Assembly: GCF_004770905.1 (NCBI RefSeq)
Contig: NZ_RQHT01000006.1
Span: 1-64,000 of the forward strand
Direction: 5' to 3'
From: Leptospira bandrabouensis
GTDB lineage: Bacteria > Spirochaetota > Leptospiria > Leptospirales > Leptospiraceae
DNA length: 64,000 bases
The stretch's first letter is position 1; each line of letters starts with the position of its first letter. The notes below the pieces were generated by a model. It worked only from the letters and a program-made list of their open reading frames with translations, ran no database searches and was not told where the DNA came from. A program made the translations under genes and the position numbers. Positions 56,067-64,000 of this stretch are shown piece after piece.

Positions 56067-57452
56067 TTGCCAGTAAAACTTTCAGTGATGGAATGTCTGC
56101 CTATGTTCCACTCCCTAGTCAAAGCCGTTCGCTCTGTATACTGCATTCGAGACCAGTTCCCCAAGTATATGTCGGAACTCCTCTCCCAAGAAGAACAAAT
56201 GGGTGCTTTATTTGCAGTTCGGTTTCGGTATGTGATTGGACTTGCTCTTGTTGCCAGTGCGGTAGCCAATCTCAGTAATACCGATTCTGTGTATGGATAT
56301 TTAGTTAACTATGTAGCCATTACATTATATTTTATTAATACCTTTGTTCATGCTCAAATTCTTAAAAAAAGTAAAGGGCATTGGAGAACAAAGTATGATT
56401 ATATTAGTTTGTTTATCGATAACTTACTTGTGACAGTTACCATTTTTAATTGGTACATTTTAAAAGGTGATGGAAACCCAAATTTCCTTGTCAAAACTCC
56501 TTTGGTTGTATTTTATCTTTTGCCTTTGTCTTTGAGTTTATTCCAATACCGGTTTTCACTGGTTAATTTTTCCTTTGTTTGTTTTTTATTCAGTTATTAT
56601 GGATTTCTTTTTTATGCATTACTCGATAAAAATTCAGTAAGTAGTTTTGATTGGCACCAGTATGTTCTGGGTGACCATATCATTTTGTCAGATGCAATGG
56701 TGACAAAACCGACTGTGTATCTAGTTTTAGTGTTTGCGATTTCCTATGCCATTTTTCGTAGCCTTAGGATGTTATTAAAGTTTGCGGCTGCTGAATCACA
56801 AAAAACAACTTTATCACGTTATTTTTCCCCTGACTTAGTTTCTGAAATTGTGTCCGAACCGGAAGTAATTGCAAAAGGCAAACGACAAAAAGTAACAGTT
56901 CTCTTTAGCGACATTCGAGGATTCACTCAGTTTTCAGAGCCAATGGACCCGGAATCCCTTTCTATTTTTTTAACTGAATTTCGCCGCCGTATGGTGAGGG
57001 CTATCTTTCAATATGGTGGTAGTTTGGATAAATTTATTGGTGATGCGGTGATGGCTACTTTTGGTACTCCTTCGCCATCAGAGAATCCAGGAGAAGATTC
57101 AAAAAATGCGGTCCTTGCCGCCAAGGCTATGTTAGATGAATTAAATACTTGGAATTTAGAACGAAAAAAAAATGGGGAATCTGAAATCAAAATTGGAATC
57201 GGAATTCATACAGGTGAGGTTTTTTGTGGAAGCATTGGATCAGAAGAGAGAATGGAATATACTGTGATTGGAGATACAGTGAATACCGCCTCTCGCATTG
57301 AGTCAGCCTGTAAAGACTTAGGTGTTACTTTTTTAATTTCAGAAGCGGTTTGGTTAGAGATAAGTTCTCCAACCGGTTGGGATAAAAAAGCAGATGTGAC
57401 TCTTTCGGGTAGAGAACAAAAAATCCATCTCTATGCACCAAGCAGGCCTTAG
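56067..57452 (+). CDS. Membrane-bound class III adenylate/guanylate cyclase
   Basis: An N-terminal part with six or so membrane segments (about residues 50-240) is followed by a class III cyclase domain. VLFSDIRGFTQF and DKFIGDAVMATFG hold the metal aspartates and the specificity lysine. GIGIHTGEVFCG and MEYTVIGDTVNTASRIE complete the active site. The 461-residue protein has the same plan as the cyclase at 1171-2406, so they may be paralogues with different inputs. The start is uncertain: TTG 56067 is the first in-frame start, ATG 56088 the alternative. Its stop overlaps that of the HD-GYP-like gene. Confidence 0.85.
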   Translation: MPVKLSVMECLPMFHSLVKAVRSVYCIRDQFPKYMSELLSQEEQMGALFAVRFRYVIGLALVASAVANLSNTDSVYGYLVNYVAITLYFINTFVHAQILKKSKGHWRTKYDYISLFIDNLLVTVTIFNWYILKGDGNPNFLVKTPLVVFYLLPLSLSLFQYRFSLVNFSFVCFLFSYYGFLFYALLDKNSVSSFDWHQYVLGDHIILSDAMVTKPTVYLVLVFAISYAIFRSLRMLLKFAAAESQKTTLSRYFSPDLVSEIVSEPEVIAKGKRQKVTVLFSDIRGFTQFSEPMDPESLSIFLTEFRRRMVRAIFQYGGSLDKFIGDAVMATFGTPSPSENPGEDSKNAVLAAKAMLDELNTWNLERKKNGESEIKIGIGIHTGEVFCGSIGSEERMEYTVIGDTVNTASRIESACKDLGVTFLISEAVWLEISSPTGWDKKADVTLSGREQKIHLYAPSRP

Positions 57453-58921
57453 GAGGCCATGTTGATTTTGTAAACTGCTTCGTGCAGGGCAGGGTTGAGT
57501 TCTGGATCAATGATATAAATGACCCGAGAGGTTCCTGCTTGTAAGGCCAAATCCATAATGGCTTTTCTGCGATCGATTTTAATGCTATGTAAATCAAAAT
57601 CAGCAATTTTGAATTTGTTTCCTTTTTGAAACACTGGATTGATACTACAAATCCTTTGGAGTTTGGGTCTGGTTTGATAACGACCTACATCCAAAACAAT
57701 ACAAATATCAAAGTGGGCACGTCTTTCCGAATCGACAGAAGCGGTAATGACAAAGTCACCAAAGTTCACAATGTTTTCGTTATTTGTGAGAGAACTTCCC
57801 ACATAATCCAAAAGATGTCTGATGTTTTTATTACTATAAGAGAAAAACGAATCGTTTAGAATCATCTTGAGAGCGGTAGAAGATTTGAAAGCTGGTCTCC
57901 AAGGTTGGTTCGAGGTGAGGGAGGCATATTCGCTGGCAAGCGATAGGATGGCAATGTCTTCTTCGAAACTAGCAGAAGTTACATTGTTTTCTTGTAAATG
58001 GAGTTGGAGTTCGATGTCTTGTGTGATTCGTTCTTTTCCGACTTCTTTACTATATTTGTCACGGACTGACATGAGTTTGGTGAAAAGGGATCTGGGATCG
58101 GGAAAATTATTATTCACTCCATTCCCACGATAAGGTCTATGGTGATTCAAAATTAAAGTGCGAACGTGAGAATCAATTTCTGGTGCAGGCAGTGTCATCA
58201 AATAACTGATGATAGGGTGTTGTTGGACAACCGCATATTCCTCTTTTGTGAGTTTAGGATTGTTTTTAATGTCGAGTCTAGAATATCCAACATCTGCTAA
58301 ATAACTTGCCATCATAAGACTCAAATGGTCTTTTTTATTGGATTCTTCTTTGCCTTCGTTTACAATTTTTTTTGTACGAACTTTCATTCCCATCGCCACC
58401 ACAGTCCGTTTGGTCATGAGTTCGGATTCAACAGAAACTCCAGCAACGCCAAGGATTTCCAAAATATTAAAAATTCCCAGTTCGTAGTCGGGATTACTAG
58501 TAAAGTCTGTCAGAAGTTCATTGACCGAGTTTTGTACAAACACGGCCTGTTCTGAGGAAAAAGATGTTTTGCGAAGGTCTTCGATGAGGGCTTGGGACTG
58601 TTTGGCAAACCTAGCTGTTTTTTCTTGGTCAAATAATTTTGTAGTTCTACCTGGCTCTAAAAAAGGGGCACCATTAGGATTTTGTTTTGTTTTTTTTAGC
58701 TCAGAGATGAGAAAATAAACCCCTTGCATTTCAAACTTTAGGAGTTTTCCGAAATCTGCTTCGCTCGGATTTCTTTTTTTGTGAATTAGAATTTGTCCGT
58801 CTTTATTATAAAGATCGAGAGGGATGTTGTTGTTTTTGCGGAAACTATTTAAAGACTCTTCGGTTAACTCAAATTTGGCGAGCTTATCTCTTGGTACTAT
58901 GTTTGTATCGTTAGTGCTCAT
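57449..58921 (-). CDS. Degenerate HD-GYP-like protein
   Basis: The 490-residue protein has an N-terminal module (about residues 15-75, LTEESLNSFRKNNNIPLDLYNKDGQILI), as in proteins with an HD-GYP domain, then a helical linker. The region 200-270 aligns with an HD-GYP domain but the metal HD is AD (A209-D210). LTKEEYAVVQQHP (H235) and NHHRPYRGNG (H260-H261) keep parts of the motif, and GYP is lost. So it should bind c-di-GMP or partner proteins rather than hydrolyse it. It converges on a cyclase gene with overlapping stops. ATG 58921. Confidence 0.72.
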   Translation of the reverse strand: MSTNDTNIVPRDKLAKFELTEESLNSFRKNNNIPLDLYNKDGQILIHKKRNPSEADFGKLLKFEMQGVYFLISELKKTKQNPNGAPFLEPGRTTKLFDQEKTARFAKQSQALIEDLRKTSFSSEQAVFVQNSVNELLTDFTSNPDYELGIFNILEILGVAGVSVESELMTKRTVVAMGMKVRTKKIVNEGKEESNKKDHLSLMMASYLADVGYSRLDIKNNPKLTKEEYAVVQQHPIISYLMTLPAPEIDSHVRTLILNHHRPYRGNGVNNNFPDPRSLFTKLMSVRDKYSKEVGKERITQDIELQLHLQENNVTSASFEEDIAILSLASEYASLTSNQPWRPAFKSSTALKMILNDSFFSYSNKNIRHLLDYVGSSLTNNENIVNFGDFVITASVDSERRAHFDICIVLDVGRYQTRPKLQRICSINPVFQKGNKFKIADFDLHSIKIDRRKAIMDLALQAGTSRVIYIIDPELNPALHEAVYKINMAS

Positions 58922-59295
58922 GTTAATTTTTGCTTATATGACGAAACTTATTTCCAGATATAATGGTGACATTTGAATCGAATCGATAAAAAGTAAATCA
59001 TTCCTTATATTTTCTTATGACTTTTTGATACATAGGAATTTCCTCTTAGGATATTTACTAGTCTATGGTAGTGATTCTATTCGGTGTTGATGAATTTGTT
59101 TTATCTTAACATCAGTTGTGTCAATGTTTCTATAGAAATTAACCTCTGTTAGTGGTTTCATCATTTCTTTTTCCCAATCCTATTTTTGATTTCGTTAAAA
59201 CTGTTCGTTTTTGTAGCGAATTCAATCTTACTTAGGCAATTCCCACTTTGTTTTTTCGTTTACAAGTTTAGGAAAAGTCCGAAAGAATTATCTCC
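58922..59295. other. Divergent intergenic region
   Basis: This 374-bp gap lies between the HD-GYP-like gene and the acyl-CoA dehydrogenase. TTTCTATAGAAA (59127-59138) is a perfect 12-bp palindrome that could be an operator. No promoter with good consensus, terminator or small gene was found. Confidence 0.35.
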
Positions 59296-60480
59296 ATGAG
59301 TACGCTTTCGACAAAAAAATCATCTCTCGATTTATTTAATCCTACAGAAGACCACCTAGCCCTGCGAGAGTCTGTGGCATCCTTTGCAGAACGTGAAATG
59401 GACGAACAAGCCAAGGAAAACGATGAAAAAGAAACATTCAATACCTTGTTATTCAAACGTCTAGGTTCTGAACTGGGAATTTTTGGAATCACGGTACCGG
59501 AAGCAGATGGTGGGCATGGACTCGATCCACTTGCTTCTGTCATCATCCATGAAGAGATGTCTAGGTTTGATCCTGGATTTACTTTGTCTTATTTGGCTCA
59601 TGAAGTTCTTTTTGTTAATAATTTTTACTATAGCTCGAACCCAACTCAGAGAAGTCGTTATTTGAGTAAGGTCATCACCGGCGAATGGATTGGCGGTATG
59701 GGAATGACAGAACCCGGAGCCGGAACTGATGTTCTTGGGATGACCACACATGCTGTGAAAAAAGGTGATCGTTATATCATCAATGGGGTCAAACAATACA
59801 TTACGAACGGTTCCATTGGTCAGGTTTTTGTACTTTATACCAAGTTAGATAAATTAGGTAAAAAAATGACCTCCTTTGTGATTGAATCGTCTTACAAAGG
59901 TTTTTCGGTCGGAAAAAAAGAAGAAAAGATGGGAATGCGTTCTTCTCCTACAACACAACTAGTCTTTGAGGATATGGAAGTTCCTGAAGAAAATTTGCTC
60001 GGTTTGGAAAACGGGGCTGTGACTCATATGATGAGGAATTTAGAAATTGAACGAGTGACACTTGCGGCACAATCGCTTGGAATTGCTCGTCGTTGTATTG
60101 ATATCATGTGCGATTATACCGTTCGTCATAGAGAGGCTTTCGGAAAAAAACTATTGGAGTTTGGTCAAATCCAAAGAATGGTCGCCGAATCTTATGCCGA
60201 TTACCAAGCAGCGCGAGCTCTAGTGTATCATGTGGCAAGTGAACTTGGTCCTGATGTTCGTAATTCCCTTGGGGCGGCTTCTGCAAAACTGGTTGCCACT
60301 CAAATGGCTGAACGTGTCTCACGTAACGCTATACAGGTATTAGGTGGTTATGGCTATTGCCGTGAATATCCAGTAGAACGTTTACACCGCGATGCCATTT
60401 TACTCAGCATTGGTGGGGGAACCAACGAAGCCATGCAAAAAAACATTGCAAGCGATCTAAAAAGACTTTGGTCTGAATGA
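59296..60480 (+). CDS. Acyl-CoA dehydrogenase
   Basis: FAD-dependent dehydrogenase of standard length (394 residues). Signatures are GMGMTEPGAGTDVLGM (about residues 134-149), YITNGSIGQVFVLY, IERVTLAAQSLGIARR and QVLGGYGYCREYPVERLHRDA. The IGGGTNEAM segment replaces the IGEGT form. It feeds electrons to EtfAB. The substrate chain length is unknown. It stands alone; the neighbour on its right is a separate oxidoreductase 53 bp later. Confidence 0.92.
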   Translation: MSTLSTKKSSLDLFNPTEDHLALRESVASFAEREMDEQAKENDEKETFNTLLFKRLGSELGIFGITVPEADGGHGLDPLASVIIHEEMSRFDPGFTLSYLAHEVLFVNNFYYSSNPTQRSRYLSKVITGEWIGGMGMTEPGAGTDVLGMTTHAVKKGDRYIINGVKQYITNGSIGQVFVLYTKLDKLGKKMTSFVIESSYKGFSVGKKEEKMGMRSSPTTQLVFEDMEVPEENLLGLENGAVTHMMRNLEIERVTLAAQSLGIARRCIDIMCDYTVRHREAFGKKLLEFGQIQRMVAESYADYQAARALVYHVASELGPDVRNSLGAASAKLVATQMAERVSRNAIQVLGGYGYCREYPVERLHRDAILLSIGGGTNEAMQKNIASDLKRLWSE

Positions 60481-60533
60481 ATCTATCGTTTTAATTTGTA
60501 TCCATCTTTTGACTTAGAACGGTCTACAAGAAG

Positions 60534-62054
60534 ATGGATACTTATTGGGATGTAGTGGTCATTGGTTCTGGACTTGGGGGACTAAGTGCAGCTTTGTCAC
60601 TTTCCGAAAAAGGAAGGCGTGTATTAATTTTAGAAAAAGGCACGGCTCCTGGTGGTTGTGCTTCTAGTTTTCGAAAGAATGGATTTGTCTTCGAATCCGG
60701 CGCAACCACACTTGTGGGATTAGAACCTGGCCTACCTTTAGATAAACTTATCCGAGAATTTCAAATCCAATTTCCCCTTCTTCCATTAAAACGTTCTATG
60801 GTAGTCCATTTGGATGGAAAAATCATTGAACGTTACCAAAACCACAAAAATTGGATTTTGGAAGCAAAGCGCGCGTTTGGTGGTGGTTTGCGAATGGAAG
60901 TATTTTGGAAACTCAGTAATTTGCTTTCTGATTCTCTTTGGAGTTTGTCCGGGAGATACAAATTTTTCCCCTTTCAAAAACTTATTGATATTTGGAAATC
61001 GATTGGTTCCTTTCGGCCCAGTGACTTACTTGTTTTATTTTTTTCTTTTGTACCTTTACGTTTTGTTTTAAAATGTTTGGGTCTTACGAAAAACAAAGAA
61101 TGGATTCGTTTTTTAGATGAGCAACTTTTAATCACAAGCCAAACCACTTCAGCAAAAGTTTCCATGTCATTTGCTTCTATCGGCCTTACCTATCCTCAAT
61201 TACAAAATTATGTTCTGAAAGGAGGAATGGTTTCCTTGGCAGAAACCATATTAGAAAAAATTGAATCCAAGGGCGGAAAAATTCTCTATAAACAAGAAGT
61301 ATGCTTACTAAAAAAAATCTCCTCCAAAAATGAAAACCAGGAAATGGATTGGGAGATTCACACCAAACATAGAGAGAACTTTTTATTTCGCACGCCCTTG
61401 GTGGTTTCGAATCTTCCGATTTGGAATCTAATGGAGATCACGGATACCTTACCAAAACTAAAGGAGAAAACTAAAAAAATCGAAAAAGGAATCTGGGGTG
61501 CATTTACTATGGGGATTGCCATCCAAACCAATCCATCCGAAGAATGGACTAGATCCGAATGCCTCCACCACCAAATCCATTTGAAGAAGAGTTTACCGTA
61601 TGGAGGGGGGAACTCTCTATTTCTTTCACTTTCTCATCCCGAAGATTCTATTCGTTCCTCTGATGGGATTCGTATCCTTTCTCTTTCTACTCATATAGAA
61701 AATCCTGAATCCTGGGTTCGTGATGATTTTTACTTAGATAAAAAGAAAACCATAGAATCGATCCTCATTCAAACCTTAGAGGATAGTTTTCCATGGTTTC
61801 ATAGAGAAATGATTTTATTCCAACATTCTGCAACACCTGTTACATGGAAAACATGGACAGGAAGAAAATTTGGAAGAGTGGGTGGGATTCCTAATTCTTA
61901 TTTTTCGAATCCTTTTCAAATGTTGAGTAACCGTTCGGAAGATTCAAACTTACTTCTTACAGGAGACACTGTCTATCCAGGACAGGGGATTCCGGCGGTA
62001 GTTCTTGGCGGCCTTCATTCTGTAGAACAATTCCTCGCAAGAAAGAGAGGTTGA
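60534..62054 (+). CDS. Carotenoid-isomerase/phytoene-desaturase-like FAD oxidoreductase
   Basis: The FAD-binding motif VVIGSGLGGLSAALSLSEKG is at residues 8-27, with LEKGTAPGGCASSF next. LTGDTVYPGQGIPAVVLGG near the C terminus completes the CrtI/CRTISO/RetSat-like pattern. The enzyme acts on polyenes, or saturates or isomerises a long-chain isoprenoid or lipid. No carotenoid genes flank it, so pigment synthesis is not claimed. 506 residues. It precedes thrB by 34 bp. Confidence 0.8.
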   Translation: MDTYWDVVVIGSGLGGLSAALSLSEKGRRVLILEKGTAPGGCASSFRKNGFVFESGATTLVGLEPGLPLDKLIREFQIQFPLLPLKRSMVVHLDGKIIERYQNHKNWILEAKRAFGGGLRMEVFWKLSNLLSDSLWSLSGRYKFFPFQKLIDIWKSIGSFRPSDLLVLFFSFVPLRFVLKCLGLTKNKEWIRFLDEQLLITSQTTSAKVSMSFASIGLTYPQLQNYVLKGGMVSLAETILEKIESKGGKILYKQEVCLLKKISSKNENQEMDWEIHTKHRENFLFRTPLVVSNLPIWNLMEITDTLPKLKEKTKKIEKGIWGAFTMGIAIQTNPSEEWTRSECLHHQIHLKKSLPYGGGNSLFLSLSHPEDSIRSSDGIRILSLSTHIENPESWVRDDFYLDKKKTIESILIQTLEDSFPWFHREMILFQHSATPVTWKTWTGRKFGRVGGIPNSYFSNPFQMLSNRSEDSNLLLTGDTVYPGQGIPAVVLGGLHSVEQFLARKRG

Positions 62055-62088
62055 TTTTGCAAACAGGTCTTAGAGCCTGGGCGAAACG

Positions 62089-63042
62089 ATGATTCGCCTT
62101 CCTAAGATTCTGATCCAAGTGCCAGGAACTTCTGCCAACTTGGGCCCTGGTTTTGACCTTATGGGTCTTGCCCTCGATCTTCGTAATGAATTTGAATTTA
62201 CTTTTTCCAAAGAAATTACAGAATCCAAAACAGAATTAAAAAACGGTAATCCGTTGCCGTTTACAGAAAAAGAAGATTTAGTATATCAGTCTTACCTTTC
62301 TTATTTTAAAAAATTTGAACCGAGTATTACACCTCCACCTTATCATTGCAAGATGGTTCTTTCTTTGCCTCTGAAAGGTGGACTTGGTTCAAGTGCTTCT
62401 GCGATTGTTGCCGGTTTATCTTTAGCAAGAGAAATCCATAAACGATTGGAGCCAAAATCGGTTCCTTCAGAACCTGATTTTCTACAGTATTTGGCAGAAT
62501 TTGAAGGCCATCCCGATAATACTTTACCTGCGTATTTAGGTGGGTTTGTCTTCGCCTATTCTACATTTGGTGAAAAACTCAAATATTTTCGTAAAAAGTT
62601 TCCTTCGTCGGTTGCCATTTTTGTTTTAACACCAGAGTTTCATGTTTCTACAGAAGAATCTAGGAAATCACTTCCAAAATCCTATGCCACTGCCGATGTG
62701 ATTTTTAATTTATCTCGGATTGGTGCTTGGATGCATTTCTTAGACAAACGTAAGTTTGGTGATCTTCTTGTTGGTTTAGAAGATAAAATGCACACACCTT
62801 ATCGGATTCCTAAATCTTCTCCTTTGTTTCCTTTGGCAGAAACCTTAACACAAGCAGGGATTGGTTATTGTTTGTCTGGGTCCGGACCAAGTTTACTTGT
62901 ATTTTTAGAAAGAAAGTCAGTCAAAAGTAAACAATCTGACTTAGAAGAAAAAATATCTAATGTGATGGGAGAGGCAAAAATTTCCTATTCATTCAAACGA
63001 GTGAAACCGGATGGACTCGGTGTTCGAATCCAATTTAAATAA
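62089..63042 (+). CDS. thrB: Homoserine kinase (GHMP family)
   Basis: ThrB phosphorylates L-homoserine in threonine synthesis. The GHMP ATP-binding motif is PLKGGLGSSASAIVAGLSLA (about residues 98-117), preceded by VPGTSANLGPGFDLMGLALD (residues 11-30). The C-terminal motif SGSGPSLLVFLE is present. 317 residues, normal. In Leptospira, threonine is not needed for isoleucine when citramalate synthase works, but is needed for protein. Neighbours are not threonine genes. ATG 62089 is used. Confidence 0.93.
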   Translation: MIRLPKILIQVPGTSANLGPGFDLMGLALDLRNEFEFTFSKEITESKTELKNGNPLPFTEKEDLVYQSYLSYFKKFEPSITPPPYHCKMVLSLPLKGGLGSSASAIVAGLSLAREIHKRLEPKSVPSEPDFLQYLAEFEGHPDNTLPAYLGGFVFAYSTFGEKLKYFRKKFPSSVAIFVLTPEFHVSTEESRKSLPKSYATADVIFNLSRIGAWMHFLDKRKFGDLLVGLEDKMHTPYRIPKSSPLFPLAETLTQAGIGYCLSGSGPSLLVFLERKSVKSKQSDLEEKISNVMGEAKISYSFKRVKPDGLGVRIQFK

Positions 63043-63681
63043 TTAGTCTTCGTCGGCTCCTTCTTCTTTTCCAAATCCGTAAACATCTCCCCGAAACCTA
63101 ACCTTTCTGTTAATCCCCGGTTGGATTTTTCCCACGGCAAAGGTAAACTTCATTCGTTCTTTTCCAGACCTGTTGAAATAAAAGGAAGAGGTAAGAGAGA
63201 TTTCGATAAAATTCACCATTCTTTCTTTGGCGATTTTGTCAGAGATCCGAAATTCGGCCGGGTGACCAATGATTTCATAAGACTCAAAACTTTCTTTGGA
63301 TTCCATCTTACCGTAATGTTCCATACGAGGTGGTTTGTAGAAGGTTGGTCCATTTTTTAAAACGGTAATGGTATAATCTTCACTGTCCCGACTTTTTTTA
63401 AACTGAAAGATGAGATGATCTTCTGAGATCGCATTACAACGAGTTGCCAATTGTCCTGTTTTACATCCAATATGAAACGTGGCAAACCTAGTAAGTTCAT
63501 CCACAACAAGATCATATTTGTCTCCCGTTTGGACGGGGATATAACGATCGGATTCTTTTCTAGAAATGACTGGATGAATGAATTGGTTGTACACAACAAA
63601 TCCTAGTCCTAAAACGGAGATGGTCAAAACTCCACTGAGAACTAGGATAAAACTATCAAGAATGGCGATACTAAGAAACAA
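63043..63681 (-). CDS. Hypothetical membrane-anchored protein
   Basis: A 212-residue protein with one N-terminal transmembrane segment (residues 8-30) and a soluble part of beta-strand character. A C-terminal acidic tail (KEEGADED) ends it. No domain recognised, though the beta-rich middle is a little like PilZ or YcgR-type folds. It starts with TTG at 63681; the SD (AAAAGG) is in the end of the preceding gene, so the pair is coupled. It converges on thrB with no gap. Confidence 0.55.
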   Translation of the reverse strand: MFLSIAILDSFILVLSGVLTISVLGLGFVVYNQFIHPVISRKESDRYIPVQTGDKYDLVVDELTRFATFHIGCKTGQLATRCNAISEDHLIFQFKKSRDSEDYTITVLKNGPTFYKPPRMEHYGKMESKESFESYEIIGHPAEFRISDKIAKERMVNFIEISLTSSFYFNRSGKERMKFTFAVGKIQPGINRKVRFRGDVYGFGKEEGADED

Positions 63682-63683
63682 AC

Positions 63684-63992
63684 TTACCTTTTGGTATCTA
63701 CCTTATGACTTTTAGGCTCTGGTAGGGGAGTTCTTGTTACAAGAGACAGTAAGTCTTTTACCTCTTCTGGCGAGATGATTTGGTTTAGTTTTTCTTCCAA
63801 AGAAGCAGGTGTCGGTTTCAAAACCAAATCTTCTGGTTGAATCTTAGATTCCTTTTCCTTTTCTAACTTAGTGATTCTTGGGTTAGGAGACTTTTCAGGA
63901 AAGGATTCATTTCCTTCCTCTGATTGTTTCCCCGTTTGGGTGGGAATCGTAGGGGGAATGTGTGAGTTTCCTTGAATGTTGATTGTGTTCAT
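63684..63992 (-). CDS. Hypothetical small polar protein
   Basis: A 102-residue protein, polar and proline-rich, without signal peptide or membrane segment. A helix of the type SLEEKLNQIISPEEVKDLLSL ends it. No family is recognised. Its stop is 2 bp from the start of the next coding region. It may be part of an operon continuing beyond the right edge of the window. Confidence 0.5.
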   Translation of the reverse strand: MNTINIQGNSHIPPTIPTQTGKQSEEGNESFPEKSPNPRITKLEKEKESKIQPEDLVLKPTPASLEEKLNQIISPEEVKDLLSLVTRTPLPEPKSHKVDTKR

Positions 63993-64000
63993 TTTTCCCA

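Overview
The window looks like a chromosomal segment of a free-living spirochaete, most likely Leptospira of the saprophyte-like clades. The base composition is AT-rich. The gene set fits Leptospira: many lipoproteins, class III cyclases, a 7TMR-DISM sensor, leuCD with a divergent LysR regulator, etfAB with acyl-CoA dehydrogenases, ComEC next to RsmA, and a homoserine kinase. The genus call is inferred from remembered gene families and was not checked by a search. No tRNA, rRNA, CRISPR, prophage or transposase gene was seen.

Layout. 1-7265: Dph6-like ATPase, adenylate/guanylate cyclase, outer-membrane-type protein, and a lysR<->leuCD divergent pair with a palindromic LysR box between them. 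7266-8924: a gene-poor stretch with intergenic repeats, including two ~97-bp near-identical copies in the same orientation, around a SnoaL-like gene. 8925-11542: alpha/beta hydrolase, DGPF/YCII protein and ECF42-type sigma factor with a C-terminal extension. 11595-16602: large hybrid kinase-receiver-PP2C protein, then a tightly spaced sigma factor-ClpP-lipoprotein hydrolase cluster. 16687-25427: accessory, lipoprotein-rich region with two broken genes (a frameshifted beta-propeller lipoprotein and a DUF4349 lipoprotein with an in-frame stop), a kelch-like repeat protein and another hairpin-rich intergenic repeat. 25474-30747: amidohydrolase with a strong operator-like promoter, 2-isopropylmalate-synthase-family gene, Na+/solute symporter and CBS protein.

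The strongest observation is upstream of the leuA-family gene (28513-28720, minus strand). A 16-residue leader peptide with eight leucines (MKLSANIQLLLLLELL) is followed by a terminator hairpin with a U tract, competing upstream helices, and a possible Shine-Dalgarno-sequestering helix. This is the layout of a ribosome-mediated leucine attenuator. It suggests that this paralogue makes leucine rather than citramalate, and that leucine control is split between attenuation (leuA) and a LysR regulator (leuCD).

30870-36017: a fatty-acid oxidation operon (acyl-CoA ligase, acyl-CoA dehydrogenase, MaoC hydratase) with a sensor histidine kinase inside it. 36001-55174: mostly minus-strand housekeeping genes (prmA, XRE-cupin, rsmI-like, HAD phosphatase, M23 peptidase, sterol-desaturase-like protein, rsmA, comEC-like, trpS, a large unknown protein, LolA-like protein, etfA/etfB) with an acyltransferase, an amine oxidase and a 7TMR sensor on the left. 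55191-64000: UbiA-like membrane protein, a second cyclase converging on a degenerate HD-GYP protein, acyl-CoA dehydrogenase, carotenoid-isomerase-like oxidoreductase, thrB and two coupled unknown genes. Signalling is dense: two nucleotide cyclases, three sensor kinases or kinase-like proteins, two sigma factors and one degenerate c-di-GMP hydrolase-like protein.
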